From assembly GCA_001897075.1 (NCBI GenBank), contig MKRZ01000006.1, forward strand, positions 1-62,547: a stretch of 62,547 nt of DNA, read 5' to 3'. This DNA comes from Mesorhizobium sp. 61-13. GTDB taxonomy: Bacteria; Pseudomonadota; Alphaproteobacteria; Rhizobiales; Rhizobiaceae. Below the pieces are notes generated by a model. That model was not told the DNA's origin and searched no databases. It was given only the letters and a program-made list of their open reading frames with translations. A program made the translations under genes and the position numbers. Within the stretch, counting starts at the first letter, position 1. Each line of letters begins with the position of its first letter. Below are positions 1-9,181 of the stretch, piece after piece.

Positions 1-924
1 ATGACCGTTCACGCGGCCCGTCTTGGCGCGCACCAACTCGGCCGCATCCGGGTTCTTCTTCTGCGGCATGATCGACGAGCCCGTCGAATAGCTGTCGGAC
101 AGTCGGACGAAGCCGAATTGCGGCGTCGACCAGATGACGATTTCTTCCGCGAGCCTGGAAAGATGCGTGGCCGCAATCGACGCGACCGACAGGAACTCCA
201 GCGCATAATCGCGGTCGGATACGCTATCCAGCGAGTTGCGAGTCGGCTCGCGGAAGCCAAGCGCCTTGGCCGTCATGTGACGGTCGATGGGAAATCCTGT
301 GCCCGCGAGCGCCGCCGCGCCCAGCGGGCTTTCGTCCATGCGGTCGATTGCGTTGCGCACCCTCGAAAGGTCGCGCGCAAACATCTCGACATAGGCAAGG
401 CAATGGTGGCCGAAGGTCACCGGCTGCGCTGTCTGGAGATGCGTGAAGCCCGGCATGATCGTTGCCGCATGTTGCTCGGCACGATCCACAAATGCTGCCA
501 TCAGCCCCTTCAGCGCCTCGGCAACCCGATGAAACTCGTCCTTCACCCACAGCCGGAAATCGACGGCAACCTGGTCGTTGCGTGACCGCGCGGTGTGCAG
601 CCGACCAGCAGCAGGGCCGATCAGCTCCGCCAGTCGTGCCTCGACGTTCATGTGGATGTCTTCCAGCCTGGTCGAGAATTCGAACTTGCCGGCTTCAATC
701 TCTTTCAGGATCGTGTTCAGGCCGTCGGCGATCTTTTGCTGGTCCGCCGTCGAAATGATGCCCGTTTTGGCCAGCATCTCGCTGTGGGCGATAGAGCCGC
801 GGATATCCTGTGCATAGAGCTTGCGGTCGAAGCCGATGGAAGCGTTGATCGCCTCCATGATCGCCGCAGGGCCCGAGGCAAATCGTCCGCCCCACATCTG
901 GTTGCTGGCCTTCTTGTCGCTCAT
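1..924 (-). CDS. argH: Argininosuccinate lyase (3' end outside window)
   Basis: Cleaves argininosuccinate to arginine and fumarate, the last step of arginine biosynthesis in the cytoplasm. The minus-strand frame opens at an ATG complementary to 922-924 and stays open for 308 codons to the window edge. It begins [15 protein letters not shown], has the [10 protein letters not shown] segment near residue 113, and near its visible end carries the fumarase/aspartase-superfamily signature [11 protein letters not shown]. About two thirds of a normal ArgH of roughly 465 residues is present; the C-terminal third lies outside. It is divergent from the TlpA-like gene with only 32 bases between the starts, an arrangement familiar in rhizobia. 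The identification is secure. Confidence 0.95.
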   Translation of the reverse strand, partial: MSDKKASNQMWGGRFASGPAAIMEAINASIGFDRKLYAQDIRGSIAHSEMLAKTGIISTADQQKIADGLNTILKEIEAGKFEFSTRLEDIHMNVEARLAELIGPAAGRLHTARSRNDQVAVDFRLWVKDEFHRVAEALKGLMAAFVDRAEQHAATIMPGFTHLQTAQPVTFGHHCLAYVEMFARDLSRVRNAIDRMDESPLGAAALAGTGFPIDRHMTAKALGFREPTRNSLDSVSDRDYALEFLSVASIAATHLSRLAEEIVIWSTPQFGFVRLSDSYSTGSSIMPQKKNPDAAELVRAKTGRVNGH

Positions 925-956
925 TGCTATAACCCGTGTCCCGGAGCAGTTTGAAA

Positions 957-1637
957 ATGGCAGACGGCAGAAAACTCTTTCCCACCACGCGCCTGATCCT
1001 TGCGGCTCTCGTCGCAGGAGCAATAACCGGCGCGGTCGCGGTATATGTCAGCGGCATGCTTGCTGGCAACAACGCAGCGCCAATCGAGGCGGTGGCCCAG
1101 GAGAGCGACGACACGGTTTGCACGGCGAAAGCCGAACGCGCCAAGACAATTGCAGCCGCCGCCACCGGCGAGGTTGCCGCTCTGATGCCTGCCGATCCGC
1201 CGCAATCACTCAAGTCGCTTGCCTTCAACGGACCTGACGGCAAGCCGCATGGCTTGGCCGGGCACACCGGCAAGACGGTGCTGCTCAACCTGTGGGCAAC
1301 ATGGTGTGCGCCCTGCCGCGCCGAAATGCCGGCGCTAGACGCACTGCAAAAGGAATTGGGCAGCGACAAATTCGAAGTGGTCGCCGTCAACGTCGATACC
1401 GGCGACGACGCCAAGCCGAAGGCCTTCCTCAAGGAAATCGGCGTCGAGAAGCTGAACTACTACAGCGACCATTCCCTGGCACTGTTCAACGACGTCAAGG
1501 AGCGCGGCCTTGCGCTCGGCCTTCCGGTAACCATGCTGATCGACGGCGACGGCTGCCTTGTCGCCCATATGAACGGCCCGGCCGAGTGGTCAGGTACCGA
1601 TGCCAAAAATTTGATTGAAACGGCACTCAAGCCCTAG
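957..1637 (+). CDS. tlpA: TlpA-like membrane-anchored thiol:disulfide oxidoreductase
   Basis: Predicted 226-residue protein with one N-terminal membrane anchor (about residues 12-33) and a periplasmic thioredoxin fold. The redox motif is WCAPC with cysteines 117 and 120, inside a typical [12 protein letters not shown] context. Family members reduce disulfides in apo-cytochromes or copper-site proteins. ATG 957 is preferred to the upstream GTG at 936 because GGAG sits at 943-946 with good spacing and the GTG would lie before the ribosome site. It is divergent from argH. TlpA itself matures cytochrome oxidase; whether this is the functional counterpart or a CycY/ResA-like paralogue cannot be settled here. 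Confidence 0.85.
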   Translation: MADGRKLFPTTRLILAALVAGAITGAVAVYVSGMLAGNNAAPIEAVAQESDDTVCTAKAERAKTIAAAATGEVAALMPADPPQSLKSLAFNGPDGKPHGLAGHTGKTVLLNLWATWCAPCRAEMPALDALQKELGSDKFEVVAVNVDTGDDAKPKAFLKEIGVEKLNYYSDHSLALFNDVKERGLALGLPVTMLIDGDGCLVAHMNGPAEWSGTDAKNLIETALKP

Positions 1638-1795
1638 CAACTTCGACAAACGCAAAGCCGCACCGAAGTCCAGACGGGCAGCGGATGCTTGTGTTGTACG
1701 GTTTCCACAGAATCTGGTCTGGGCATATTTGAATCCCCTCATAAACGAAAGCAATTCGCAATTGGATTGAAGGTTCATGAGCGCGTAACAAAACT

Positions 1796-1814
1796 ATTGT
1801 GCTACTGTCACAAT
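1796..1814. promoter_or_regulatory. Candidate operator upstream of ugpB
   Basis: A perfect inverted repeat ATTGTG-N7-CACAAT lies 55 bases before the ugpB start in the 232-base gap after the TlpA gene. A possible -35 element TTGAAG (1767-1772) and an AT-rich stretch near 1790-1797 precede it, so the palindrome would overlap the transcription start. I infer a repressor site. The regulator is not identifiable from this window. Confidence 0.4.
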
Positions 1815-1869
1815 GCACCGATACTCCCCCGGCGAACCCATTTCGCCAATGACAAACCGGGAGAGAGAG

Positions 1870-3180
1870 ATGAGATTCCACGGCTTTGCGGCCGGTGTCG
1901 CCGCTACATTGACCTTGTTTTCAACGACATCGGCCTTCGCTGCCACCCAGATAAGCTGGTGGCACGCAATGACCGGCGCCAATGCCGAGGTCGTCGACAA
2001 GATTTCGAAGGATTTCAATGCCAGCCAGAGCGACTACGAGATCGTTCCGGTGTTCAAGGGTACCTATCCAGAAACGCTGAACGCCGGCATCGCCGCATTC
2101 CGCGCCGGTCAGTCCCCCGACATCATGCAGGTGTTCGACGTCGGCACCGGCGTGATGATGGCTGCCGAGGGCGCGATCAAGCCAGTGGCTGAAGTGCTCG
2201 AAGGCGCGGGCCTCAAGTTCGACAAGAGCCAGTACCTGCCGGGCATCGTCGGCTACTATTCCAAGCCGGACGGCACCATGCTGTCATTCCCTTACAATTC
2301 GTCCTCGCCGATCCTCTATTACAACAAGGACATCTTCCAGAAAGCCGGCCTCGACGTGAACAACCCGCCCAAGACCTGGAACGAGGTCTGGGACGCGGCC
2401 AAGAAGATCAAGGCCAGCGGTGCCGCCCCTTGCGGTTACACCTCCACCTGGCTGACCTGGATTCACACTGAAAATTTCGCCGCCTGGAACAACATTTCGT
2501 GGGCAACCGGTGAAAACGGTCTGGCCGGCGGCGAGGTCGAGTTGAAAGTCAACGCACCGCTCTACGTCAACCACTTCCAGGCGCTCGCCGATCTCGCCAA
2601 GGATGGCACCTTCAAATATGGCGGTCGCACATCGGAGGCCAAGCAGATCTTCCTTGCCGGTGAATGCGGCATCTTCACCGAATCCTCCGGCGGCCTCGGC
2701 GACATCGTCAAGTCCGGCATGAACTACGGCATCGGCCAGCTTCCCTATGACAGCGACGCACCGGGAGCCCCGCAAAACACCACGCCGGGCGGTGCCAGCC
2801 TTTGGGTCTTCGGCGGCAAGTCTGACGAGCAGTATAAGGGCGTAGCGGCATTCTTCACTTACCTGTCGAAGACGGAAGTGCAGGAGTATCTGCATCAGAA
2901 GTCCGGCTATCTGCCAGTCACGCTGGCCGCTTACGAGGCCACCAAGGCATCCGGCTTCTATGACAAGAATCCCGGCCGGGAGACGCCGATCCTGCAGATG
3001 ATGGGCAAGGCCCCGACGGAAAACTCCAAGGGCGTGCGCCTGCCGAACCTGCCGCAGGTCCGCGACATCATGAACGAGGAATATGAGAAGATGCTGGCTG
3101 GCCAGCAGACCGCGCAGCAGGCGCTCGACAACGTGGTCCAGCGCGGCAATGCGGCAATCAAGGACGCCATGGGCAACTGA
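1870..3180 (+). CDS. ugpB: sn-Glycerol-3-phosphate ABC transporter, substrate-binding protein
   Basis: Periplasmic binding protein that captures sn-glycerol-3-phosphate, and in some bacteria glycerophosphodiesters, for the UgpAEC importer. The 436-residue protein starts with a Sec signal peptide (cleavage likely after residue 24, TSAFA|A) and continues with ATQISWWHAMTGANAEVV, typical of the UgpB branch of family 1 solute-binding proteins. A longer frame exists from 1813, but the ATG at 1870 is right: GGGAGAGAGAG directly precedes it and the signal peptide begins there. It heads a four-gene operon, and a stable hairpin follows it. No convincing pair of Pho-box repeats was seen upstream, although phosphate control is usual for ugp. 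Confidence 0.92.
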   Translation: MRFHGFAAGVAATLTLFSTTSAFAATQISWWHAMTGANAEVVDKISKDFNASQSDYEIVPVFKGTYPETLNAGIAAFRAGQSPDIMQVFDVGTGVMMAAEGAIKPVAEVLEGAGLKFDKSQYLPGIVGYYSKPDGTMLSFPYNSSSPILYYNKDIFQKAGLDVNNPPKTWNEVWDAAKKIKASGAAPCGYTSTWLTWIHTENFAAWNNISWATGENGLAGGEVELKVNAPLYVNHFQALADLAKDGTFKYGGRTSEAKQIFLAGECGIFTESSGGLGDIVKSGMNYGIGQLPYDSDAPGAPQNTTPGGASLWVFGGKSDEQYKGVAAFFTYLSKTEVQEYLHQKSGYLPVTLAAYEATKASGFYDKNPGRETPILQMMGKAPTENSKGVRLPNLPQVRDIMNEEYEKMLAGQQTAQQALDNVVQRGNAAIKDAMGN

Positions 3181-3226
3181 TCTGACTGATCGTGCCTGAG
3201 GTGAAAACCCTTCCGGTTCGCACGTT

Positions 3227-3260
3227 CCCCGGCTCTCGCTTGCAAAAGAGAGAGCCGGGG
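3227..3260 (+). repeat. Intercistronic hairpin between ugpB and ugpA
   Basis: Perfect 11-bp inverted repeat, CCCCGGCTCTC (3227-3237) with GAGAGCCGGGG (3250-3260), around a 12-base loop. No T-run follows, so it is not a standard intrinsic terminator. Its position suits a structure that protects the binding-protein mRNA or partly attenuates the permease genes. Confidence 0.75.
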
Positions 3261-3331
3261 TTCACGCTCGCTTCCCGTTCCACGGGCGAAGACAACGCTG
3301 ACATCTCGCCCATCGAAACGACAGGCTGCGC

Positions 3332-4216
3332 ATGACCCCGCGTGTCGTCTTCCCCAACAAGGTCCTGCCCTACCTCTTGGTGGCGCCGCAACTCGCCATC
3401 ACGCTCGTCTTCTTCTACTGGCCGGCGGGCCAGGCGCTCTACCAGTCGATGCTGAAGGAAGATCCGTTCGGCCTGAAATCGAAGTTCGTCTGGTTCGCGA
3501 ATTTCGAGAAAGTTCTCGCCGACCCCGCTTACGTCAATTCTATCAAGGTCACGGCGGTTTTCTCGCTTGCGACTGCGCTCGTCGCCATGAGCGTCGCGCT
3601 TTTGCTCGCTGTGATGGCGGAACGGGTGGTTCGCGGCAAAGGCCTGTACCGCACCCTAATGATCTGGCCTTACGCGGTCGCGCCCGCTATCGCCGGCATG
3701 CTGTTCCTGTTCCTCTTCAACCCGTCCATCGGCACGCTCGCCGTGCTGTTGCGTAAGGCTGGCATCGCCTGGGACCCGTTGCTGGATGGCACCGACGCCA
3801 TGATGCTAGTGGTGACGGCCGCGGCGTGGAAGCAGATCAGCTACAATTTCCTGTTCTTCGTCGCCGGACTGCAAGCCATCCCCAAGAGCCTGATCGAGGC
3901 GGCGGCAATCGACGGAGCCGGCGAGACCAAGCGCTTCTGGACAATCGTCTTCCCGCTGCTTGCGCCGACGACGTTCTTCCTGCTGGTCATCAACACCACC
4001 TACGCCTTCTTCGACACGTTCGGCATCATCCACGCGGTGACCGGCGGTGGGCCCGGCAAGGCTACGGAAACACTGGTCTACAAGGTCTACAATGACGGCT
4101 TCGTCAATCTGATCCTCGGCGATTCTGCTGCCCAATCGGTGATCCTCATGGTCATCGTCATCGCACTCACCGCCATCCAGTTCCGCTACGTGGAAAGGAA
4201 GGTGCACTATGGATGA
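3332..4216 (+). CDS. ugpA: sn-Glycerol-3-phosphate ABC transporter, permease UgpA
   Basis: Inner-membrane permease subunit of 294 residues with six predicted transmembrane segments. The cytoplasmic EAA loop ([16 protein letters not shown], around residue 187) is the coupling helix that docks on the ATPase. The [15 protein letters not shown] segment is typical of UgpA/MalF-type permeases. The start follows a 151-base gap containing the ugpB hairpin. ugpE follows after nine bases, so the two are cotranscribed. It pairs with UgpE to form the translocation channel. Confidence 0.92.
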   Translation: MTPRVVFPNKVLPYLLVAPQLAITLVFFYWPAGQALYQSMLKEDPFGLKSKFVWFANFEKVLADPAYVNSIKVTAVFSLATALVAMSVALLLAVMAERVVRGKGLYRTLMIWPYAVAPAIAGMLFLFLFNPSIGTLAVLLRKAGIAWDPLLDGTDAMMLVVTAAAWKQISYNFLFFVAGLQAIPKSLIEAAAIDGAGETKRFWTIVFPLLAPTTFFLLVINTTYAFFDTFGIIHAVTGGGPGKATETLVYKVYNDGFVNLILGDSAAQSVILMVIVIALTAIQFRYVERKVHYG

Positions 4217-4225
4217 GGCCGCACG

Positions 4226-5074
4226 ATGATCGGCTCTTCCCGCTTCCGCACCTATGTTGCCCATGCGGTCCTGCTTGTCGGCATCCTGATTGTCGCGTTC
4301 CCGATCTACTACACCTTCGTCGCGTCCACCCACACGCTGCAGACCATCCTGCGCCCTCCTCTGCCGCTCCTGCCCGGCGGTGAGTTCTGGAACAACTACT
4401 CGGAAGCCCTGCTGGGAGGCGTCAACCGCATCGGCGGCGTCGGCGTCGACGTGTTGCTGTTCAACACGCTGGTGATGGCGCTCGGCATCGCCATCGGCAA
4501 GATCTGCATCTCGATCCTCTCGGCCTACGCCATCGTCTTCTTCCGCTTTCCGCTCAGGATGGTGTTCTTCTGGCTGATCTTCATTACGCTCATGCTGCCG
4601 GTCGAAGTCCGCATCCTGCCCACCTACAAGGTGATGGTCGATCTCAACCTCATCGACACCTATGCCGGGCTTATCGTCCCTCTGATCGCTTCGGCCACGG
4701 CGACATTGTTGTTCCGGCAATTCTTCATGACCATCCCGGGTGAACTGGTCGAGGCGGCGCGCGTCGACGGTGCGGGCCCGTGGCGTTTCTTCTTCGATAT
4801 CCTGCTGCCGCTGTCGCGCACCAACATCGCGGCCCTTTTCGTCATCCTATTCATCTACGGATGGACCCAGTATCTGTGGCCGCTTCTGGTCACCAACCAC
4901 AACGACATGAACACCATCGTCATCGCGCTGCGCAAAATGGTGTCGTTCGCCGATGCAGACACGCAATGGCACCTCGTCATGGTCACGGCCATGCTTGCCA
5001 TCGTGCCGCCAATCCTCGTCGTGGTGGGCATGCAGCGGTGGTTCGTTCGCGGACTTGTCGAGTCGGAGAAGTAG
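4226..5074 (+). CDS. ugpE: sn-Glycerol-3-phosphate ABC transporter, permease UgpE
   Basis: Second permease subunit, 282 residues and six predicted membrane helices, of the MalG-type half. The EAA motif reads [17 protein letters not shown] near residue 174, followed by the usual [14 protein letters not shown] helix. It follows ugpA by nine bases and is followed by ugpC after five, so translation is probably coupled. It forms a heterodimer with UgpA in the inner membrane. The family-level assignment is firm; substrate identity rests on similarity of the whole operon to ugpBAEC. Confidence 0.92.
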   Translation: MIGSSRFRTYVAHAVLLVGILIVAFPIYYTFVASTHTLQTILRPPLPLLPGGEFWNNYSEALLGGVNRIGGVGVDVLLFNTLVMALGIAIGKICISILSAYAIVFFRFPLRMVFFWLIFITLMLPVEVRILPTYKVMVDLNLIDTYAGLIVPLIASATATLLFRQFFMTIPGELVEAARVDGAGPWRFFFDILLPLSRTNIAALFVILFIYGWTQYLWPLLVTNHNDMNTIVIALRKMVSFADADTQWHLVMVTAMLAIVPPILVVVGMQRWFVRGLVESEK

Positions 5075-5079
5075 GCCCA

Positions 5080-6135
5080 ATGGCAACTGTCGATATGAAG
5101 GATGTCAAAAAGGTCTACGCAGGTGGCGTCGAAGCCGTGAAGGGCGTCTCGATCGCCATTCCGGACAAGCAATTGTGCGTCCTCGTCGGCCCTTCTGGCT
5201 GCGGCAAATCCACCTTGCTGCGCATGATTGCCGGGCTGGAAGCCATCTCGTCCGGCACCGTCTCCATCGATGGCAAGGTGGTCAATGCGATCAGCCCGAC
5301 CGACCGCGACATCGCCATGGTGTTCCAGAACTACGCGCTCTATCCGCACATGAACGTCTACGACAATATGGCTTACGGTCTGCGCAACCGCGGCACGCCA
5401 AAAGCGGAAATCGACAGCCGCGTCCGCTCGACGGCCAAGGTGCTCGAACTTGCCCATTTGCTGGAACGGCGTCCGCGCGAACTTTCAGGCGGCCAGCGCC
5501 AGCGCGTCGCCATGGGCCGCGCCATCGTCCGCAATCCGAAAGTATTTTTGTTCGACGAGCCGCTGAGCAATCTCGATGCCAAGCTGCGCGGACAAATGCG
5601 GGTCGAGATCAAGAACCTGCAGCGCAATCTGGGCGTGACGTCCGTCTACGTCACCCATGACCAGCTCGAGGCGATGACGCTTGCCGACATACTCGTGGTC
5701 ATGAACGCCGGCCTCGTGGAGCAGATGGGTGCACCGCTCGACATCTACGAAAAGCCTGCCTCGACTTTCGTGGCATCCTTTATCGGCGCGCCACCCATGA
5801 ACCTGATGGCTTTGAAGCGCGAGGGTGGTCACGCGCGCTTGGCGGAAGGCGTTACCCTCGGCGTCGAGCCCCCGGCCACGGCCGCAACACTTGGTTTCCG
5901 TCCCGAAGATGCCATTGTCGGACAGGTCGAAGGGAAACGCGCTCTGGTCTTGCCTGCGGTTGTCGAAGCGGTGGAGCCGGTGGGCGCCGAGAGCTTCCTG
6001 CATTGTGCAGCGACCGGTGACCGGGTTCTGGTGCGCGTCTCAGGTCGCGCCACGGCAAAGCCCGGCGACAAGCTCAGCATAACGGCAAGCCTGGACAAGA
6101 TTCACTGGTTCGACGCGGCAGGAAAGCGGGTCTGA
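5080..6135 (+). CDS. ugpC: sn-Glycerol-3-phosphate ABC transporter, ATP-binding protein
   Basis: ATPase subunit (351 residues) that powers UgpAE. It has Walker [10 protein letters not shown] (about residue 38), the Q-loop, signature [14 protein letters not shown] (about 135), Walker [13 protein letters not shown] and the switch histidine in YVTHDQ. A C-terminal MalK-type OB/TOBE domain starts near residue 240. The ATG at 5080 lies five bases after the ugpE stop; a frame reaching back to 4780 only overlaps ugpE and is spurious. It is the last gene of the operon and is convergent with the lytic transglycosylase. Confidence 0.93.
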   Translation: MATVDMKDVKKVYAGGVEAVKGVSIAIPDKQLCVLVGPSGCGKSTLLRMIAGLEAISSGTVSIDGKVVNAISPTDRDIAMVFQNYALYPHMNVYDNMAYGLRNRGTPKAEIDSRVRSTAKVLELAHLLERRPRELSGGQRQRVAMGRAIVRNPKVFLFDEPLSNLDAKLRGQMRVEIKNLQRNLGVTSVYVTHDQLEAMTLADILVVMNAGLVEQMGAPLDIYEKPASTFVASFIGAPPMNLMALKREGGHARLAEGVTLGVEPPATAATLGFRPEDAIVGQVEGKRALVLPAVVEAVEPVGAESFLHCAATGDRVLVRVSGRATAKPGDKLSITASLDKIHWFDAAGKRV

Positions 6136-6160
6136 AACCCGCATCCCCTATCCCGACGCT

Positions 6161-6976
6161 CTAGTTTGCGATGCGTCGCGCGAACTCGGCCAGCGCCTTC
6201 TGGTAGATCGTTGCGCGGTTCCAGTCGTTCCAGACGCCATAATTGGCCTCACCCGGACCGTAGCCGCCACCCGCGCTCCAGCCATGGCCGCGGAGGAAAT
6301 TGGCAGTCGAGGCCAGCACGTCGGCGCGCGAGTGGATCAGGTCGCGGCGGCCGTCGCCGTCGAAATCAACCGCATATTGCAGGTACTTTGACGGCAGGAA
6401 CTGCGTCTGGCCGAGTTCGCCGAAGCCGGCGCCTTTCATCTGGGCCGCCGCAATGTAGCCCTTCTGGGCAATCTCGAGCGCCGAATCCAGTTCGTTGGTG
6501 AAGAACTCGGAGCGGCGGCAGTCATAGGCAAGCGTGGTCAGCGGGCCGAACACGCTCTTGTTGCCGGAATTGGCGCCGAAACCCGTCTCCATGCCCCAGA
6601 TCGCCAGCAGCACTTCGGGTTGCACGCCGAAGCGCGCTTCGATCTTGTTCAGCAGGCCCGCCTGGGATTTCATGTATCCCTTGGCCTTGCTGACATAGGA
6701 TGCCGGTGCCCGGCGCGCGAGGAACTGCTCGACCGTGCCCTTGAACGCCTTGTGCTGGCTGCGATCTATCCTTATGACCCCGGTATCGTATTTGACGCCT
6801 TTCATAGGCCCGGTGTCGATACCGCGCGCCTTCGCGTCGGCCTTGTAGTCTTCGACCCAGGCCCCGAAGCCGCTGCCATCATTGCCGCATTTGCCTGCGG
6901 CATGAGCCGCTGTGGTCATGACCAGCGCCCCCAGCGCCGCAGCAACAAAAAATCTGCCCTTGGCAAGACCTGCCAT
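6161..6976 (-). CDS. MltB-family lytic murein transglycosylase
   Basis: Cleaves the MurNAc-GlcNAc bond of peptidoglycan in the periplasm, forming 1,6-anhydroMurNAc ends. The 271-residue protein has a Sec signal peptide (cleavage near AAHA|A) and an SLT_2 domain. The catalytic glutamate is in IWGMETGFG (residue 130) and an EF-hand-like DFDGDGRRD follows, as in E. coli Slt35. It lacks the C-terminal peptidoglycan-binding domain of longer relatives. Start choice: AGGAG abuts the ATG at 6982 but lies six bases before the ATG at 6976, so the latter is the better start. Monocistronic, convergent with ugpC. Confidence 0.88.
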   Translation of the reverse strand: MAGLAKGRFFVAAALGALVMTTAAHAAGKCGNDGSGFGAWVEDYKADAKARGIDTGPMKGVKYDTGVIRIDRSQHKAFKGTVEQFLARRAPASYVSKAKGYMKSQAGLLNKIEARFGVQPEVLLAIWGMETGFGANSGNKSVFGPLTTLAYDCRRSEFFTNELDSALEIAQKGYIAAAQMKGAGFGELGQTQFLPSKYLQYAVDFDGDGRRDLIHSRADVLASTANFLRGHGWSAGGGYGPGEANYGVWNDWNRATIYQKALAEFARRIAN

Positions 6977-7227
6977 ATTCATCTCCTGATTGCCGGAATC
7001 ACATCCTGGACGCGAATTTGCCAGCGAAACTCGTGTTTGTCATCGCTCTTTGGCCCCGCCCCCGTCGCGAAGGCGGCTCTGTGTCTCACGAACACGCTCT
7101 AAATGTGGCAGCCCGCGCACTGCAGCACTTAACAATTCGTGAGATGCGCCAAGCTGGATTAGCCGGAACTAATGCTTGCCACCTCCGTTTGGCCCCACTG
7201 AGGGATAGTTCAAAACGGAGAGAAGAT

Positions 7228-7827
7228 ATGAAACCGCTCTTGCTGCCGATTGCCGGTGCCCTTGCCCTGTTTTCAGGAGCAGCACTCGCCGACACCTCGG
7301 TTTCCGCAGTAACCGACCTTAATGTTCGCGCCGGTCCCGGTCCCCAGTATCCGGTCACGGGCGTGCTCAAGGCCGGACAACCGGCAACGCTGACGGGATG
7401 CCTCGAAAACTCAAAATGGTGCACGATTGCCGAAGCAGGCGGACAAGGATGGGTCTATTCCGACTATGTAACCGCTGAATTCGCCGGCACCCGCGTCATC
7501 GTCACCCAAAGGCCGGCCGATGCCGGCATCGCTGTCGCACCGCCGCCAGCCGACGTCGGCCAATATCCGTCAACCTACACGTCCGCGATTGTTCCGGGCG
7601 AGCCGGTCGAGGTGATCGACGCGCCGCCACAGGCCGTGCGCACCTATGTAACGGAGCACTCGATGGAGCCTGTCTATCTCGACGGCGAAGTCGTGACGGG
7701 CTCCTCATTGCCGGACGATGTCGTGCTCGGGGAGATACCCGACTACAACTACCGCTACGTCTACGTAAACGGCCAACCCGCCTTGATCGACCCGGCGACC
7801 CGCCGCATCGTCTACGTGGTCCGGTAA
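7228..7827 (+). CDS. Secreted SH3-domain protein with DUF1236-like C-terminus
   Basis: Predicted 199-residue exported protein with a signal peptide cleaved near ALA|D. A bacterial SH3 domain spans about residues 22-80 (VTDLNVRAGPGPQYPVTG, with GWVYSDYV at its end). The C-terminal part contains the DUF1236-type pattern YVYVNGQPALIDPATRRIV. SH3b domains often bind peptidoglycan or peptides, and this combination is common in rhizobial envelope proteins of unknown function. The ATG at 7228 follows GGAGAGAAG; a longer in-frame extension to 7018 lacks sense. A strong hairpin follows the gene. Confidence 0.8.
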   Translation: MKPLLLPIAGALALFSGAALADTSVSAVTDLNVRAGPGPQYPVTGVLKAGQPATLTGCLENSKWCTIAEAGGQGWVYSDYVTAEFAGTRVIVTQRPADAGIAVAPPPADVGQYPSTYTSAIVPGEPVEVIDAPPQAVRTYVTEHSMEPVYLDGEVVTGSSLPDDVVLGEIPDYNYRYVYVNGQPALIDPATRRIVYVVR

Positions 7828-7873
7828 TTCACGCCCCGGTTCGCAACTCCGGACCGTTTACCCTGTCAGCAAT

Positions 7874-7908
7874 TGCGCCGCCGAAGTGAATTCAACTTTG
7901 GCGGCGCA
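7874..7908 (+). terminator. Strong hairpin after the SH3-domain gene
   Basis: A 14-bp stem (7874-7887 with 7895-7908, one G-T wobble) closes on the loop GAATTCA. There is no T-run, so it may be a processing or Rho-assisted end rather than a classical intrinsic terminator. Confidence 0.5.
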
Positions 7909-7949
7909 TGCGCTAGTCATTCATCCGACAGCAGAAGTCAGGGGGACGC

Positions 7950-8933
7950 GTGCAGATCGATCCGCAAGCTTTCGAACAGTATCGGCAGTCGCCGAACGAA
8001 AAGACCACGCTTGTCCGCCTCATTCTTGGAACGTTGATTGTTGTGATCGCCTGGATCGTCGCAACATTCGCCACGGTCTCGGCTGGCGCCTACTTCCACG
8101 CCGTTCAGTTGGCCAATTCCGGCCAGCCGGTAAATTCCAGCGTCATGGCATCGTTCATGGCCTCGCCTGCCGGCATCCTCACCGCCCTTATGTCCTTTGC
8201 CGGCATCTGGATCGGTCTTTGGGTGGTCATGCGCTGGGTCCACCGCGAGCGCATCGGCGCATTGTTTGGCAACAGCAGCCGCATCTCGCGCGACGCATTC
8301 TTCAAGGGCCTGGTCGCCGTGGTCATTACCTCGGTCATTTCCGAGGTGCTGCTTTATCTGCTGCGCCCCGAAATTGCGCGCGGCTCTATCTCCATCGGCT
8401 CATGGATGCTCTTCCTTGTTCCGATCGTCATTCTGACCTTTATTCAGACATCGTCGGAAGAACTGCTTTTCCGGGGCTATCTGCCACGCGCACTGGCGAA
8501 GCTGTTCCGCAGCCCGATCATCTGGGGCGTCATCCCGCTCATCATGTTCACGTCGCTTCACTGGAGCCCCACGACAGGCACAACGATGAATCTGGCCGGC
8601 CTTGGCGCTATCGGCGCCTTCGCGATCGTGCTGATGATCCTTGTCTATGTCACCGGCAATCTGGGCGCAGCGTTTGGCGCACACCTCGGCAACAATCTGT
8701 TCGGATTTTTGCTGATCTCCCACCAAGAGAGCTATAACGCGTTCGCCTTGTTCACTGCGGCTCCCCTGGAAGGTCCGGGATGGGATTCCACTGATGCGTT
8801 GCTCGTCACCGCAATCGGCATCGTCGCAAGCGTGCTGACCTTGCTATTGCTTGTGCATCCCCGGTCTTTCCTGAGGGTCAGCCCCGACCTGGCGGCAAAT
8901 ATCAGGCAGGCTCCGCAACTGGCGCCAACTTGA
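7950..8933 (+). CDS. CPBP-family intramembrane metalloprotease
   Basis: Polytopic membrane protein of 327 residues with about eight hydrophobic helices. It carries all three CPBP (Abi/CAAX protease-like) motifs in order: EExxxR (E170, E171, R175 in SSEELLFRG), FxxxH (F200-H204 in MFTSLHW) and HxxxN (H245-N249 in GAHLGNN). These residues form a glutamate/histidine-type intramembrane active site. Physiological substrates of bacterial members are mostly unknown; some act in peptide maturation or bacteriocin immunity. Translation starts at GTG 7950 after GGGGGA. There is no peptide-precursor gene next to it, so a housekeeping membrane-protease role is more likely. Confidence 0.85.
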   Translation: MQIDPQAFEQYRQSPNEKTTLVRLILGTLIVVIAWIVATFATVSAGAYFHAVQLANSGQPVNSSVMASFMASPAGILTALMSFAGIWIGLWVVMRWVHRERIGALFGNSSRISRDAFFKGLVAVVITSVISEVLLYLLRPEIARGSISIGSWMLFLVPIVILTFIQTSSEELLFRGYLPRALAKLFRSPIIWGVIPLIMFTSLHWSPTTGTTMNLAGLGAIGAFAIVLMILVYVTGNLGAAFGAHLGNNLFGFLLISHQESYNAFALFTAAPLEGPGWDSTDALLVTAIGIVASVLTLLLLVHPRSFLRVSPDLAANIRQAPQLAPT

Positions 8934-9052
8934 CTCTCGCGCCATTTTCCTGTCTACACGCCGCAATTCTGCGACAAGTTCACTTTCGCGAAGCTGACCG
9001 GGACGCCATGGCCACAGTGGCCTAGAGCTGTAAAATAGATCCCGGAGGCCAA

Positions 9053-9081
9053 CACCCGGCAGCGCTGTGCGCCCCCGGGTG
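9053..9081 (+). terminator. Hairpin between CPBP gene and ffh
   Basis: CACCCGG (9053-9059) pairs with CCGGGTG (9075-9081); the loop contains the small palindrome CAGCGCTG. A broken T-rich stretch (CTTTCTGGTTTT) follows. It could end the CPBP transcript or be part of the ffh leader. The 248-base gap shows no conserved 4.5S RNA core. Confidence 0.4.
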
Positions 9082-9181
9082 CTTTCTGGTTTTGGGCCAT
9101 GCCCGACAGCTTTGCTTGGAGGATTGCCGCAAAAGCACTACCTCTCGGCCATCATCGGGTTGGCAGGGAAAAGGGAAACGC

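Noticed and set aside
1790-1815. Pho box in front of ugpB
   Set aside because: A single CTGTCAC is present, but there is no second CTGTCAT-like repeat at the required 11-base spacing.
8990-9100. Possible 4.5S SRP RNA upstream of ffh
   Set aside because: The stretch CCCGGAGGCC and a hairpin caught the eye, but the conserved 4.5S core (GGTCAGGTCCGGAAGGAAGCAGCC-type loop) is absent.
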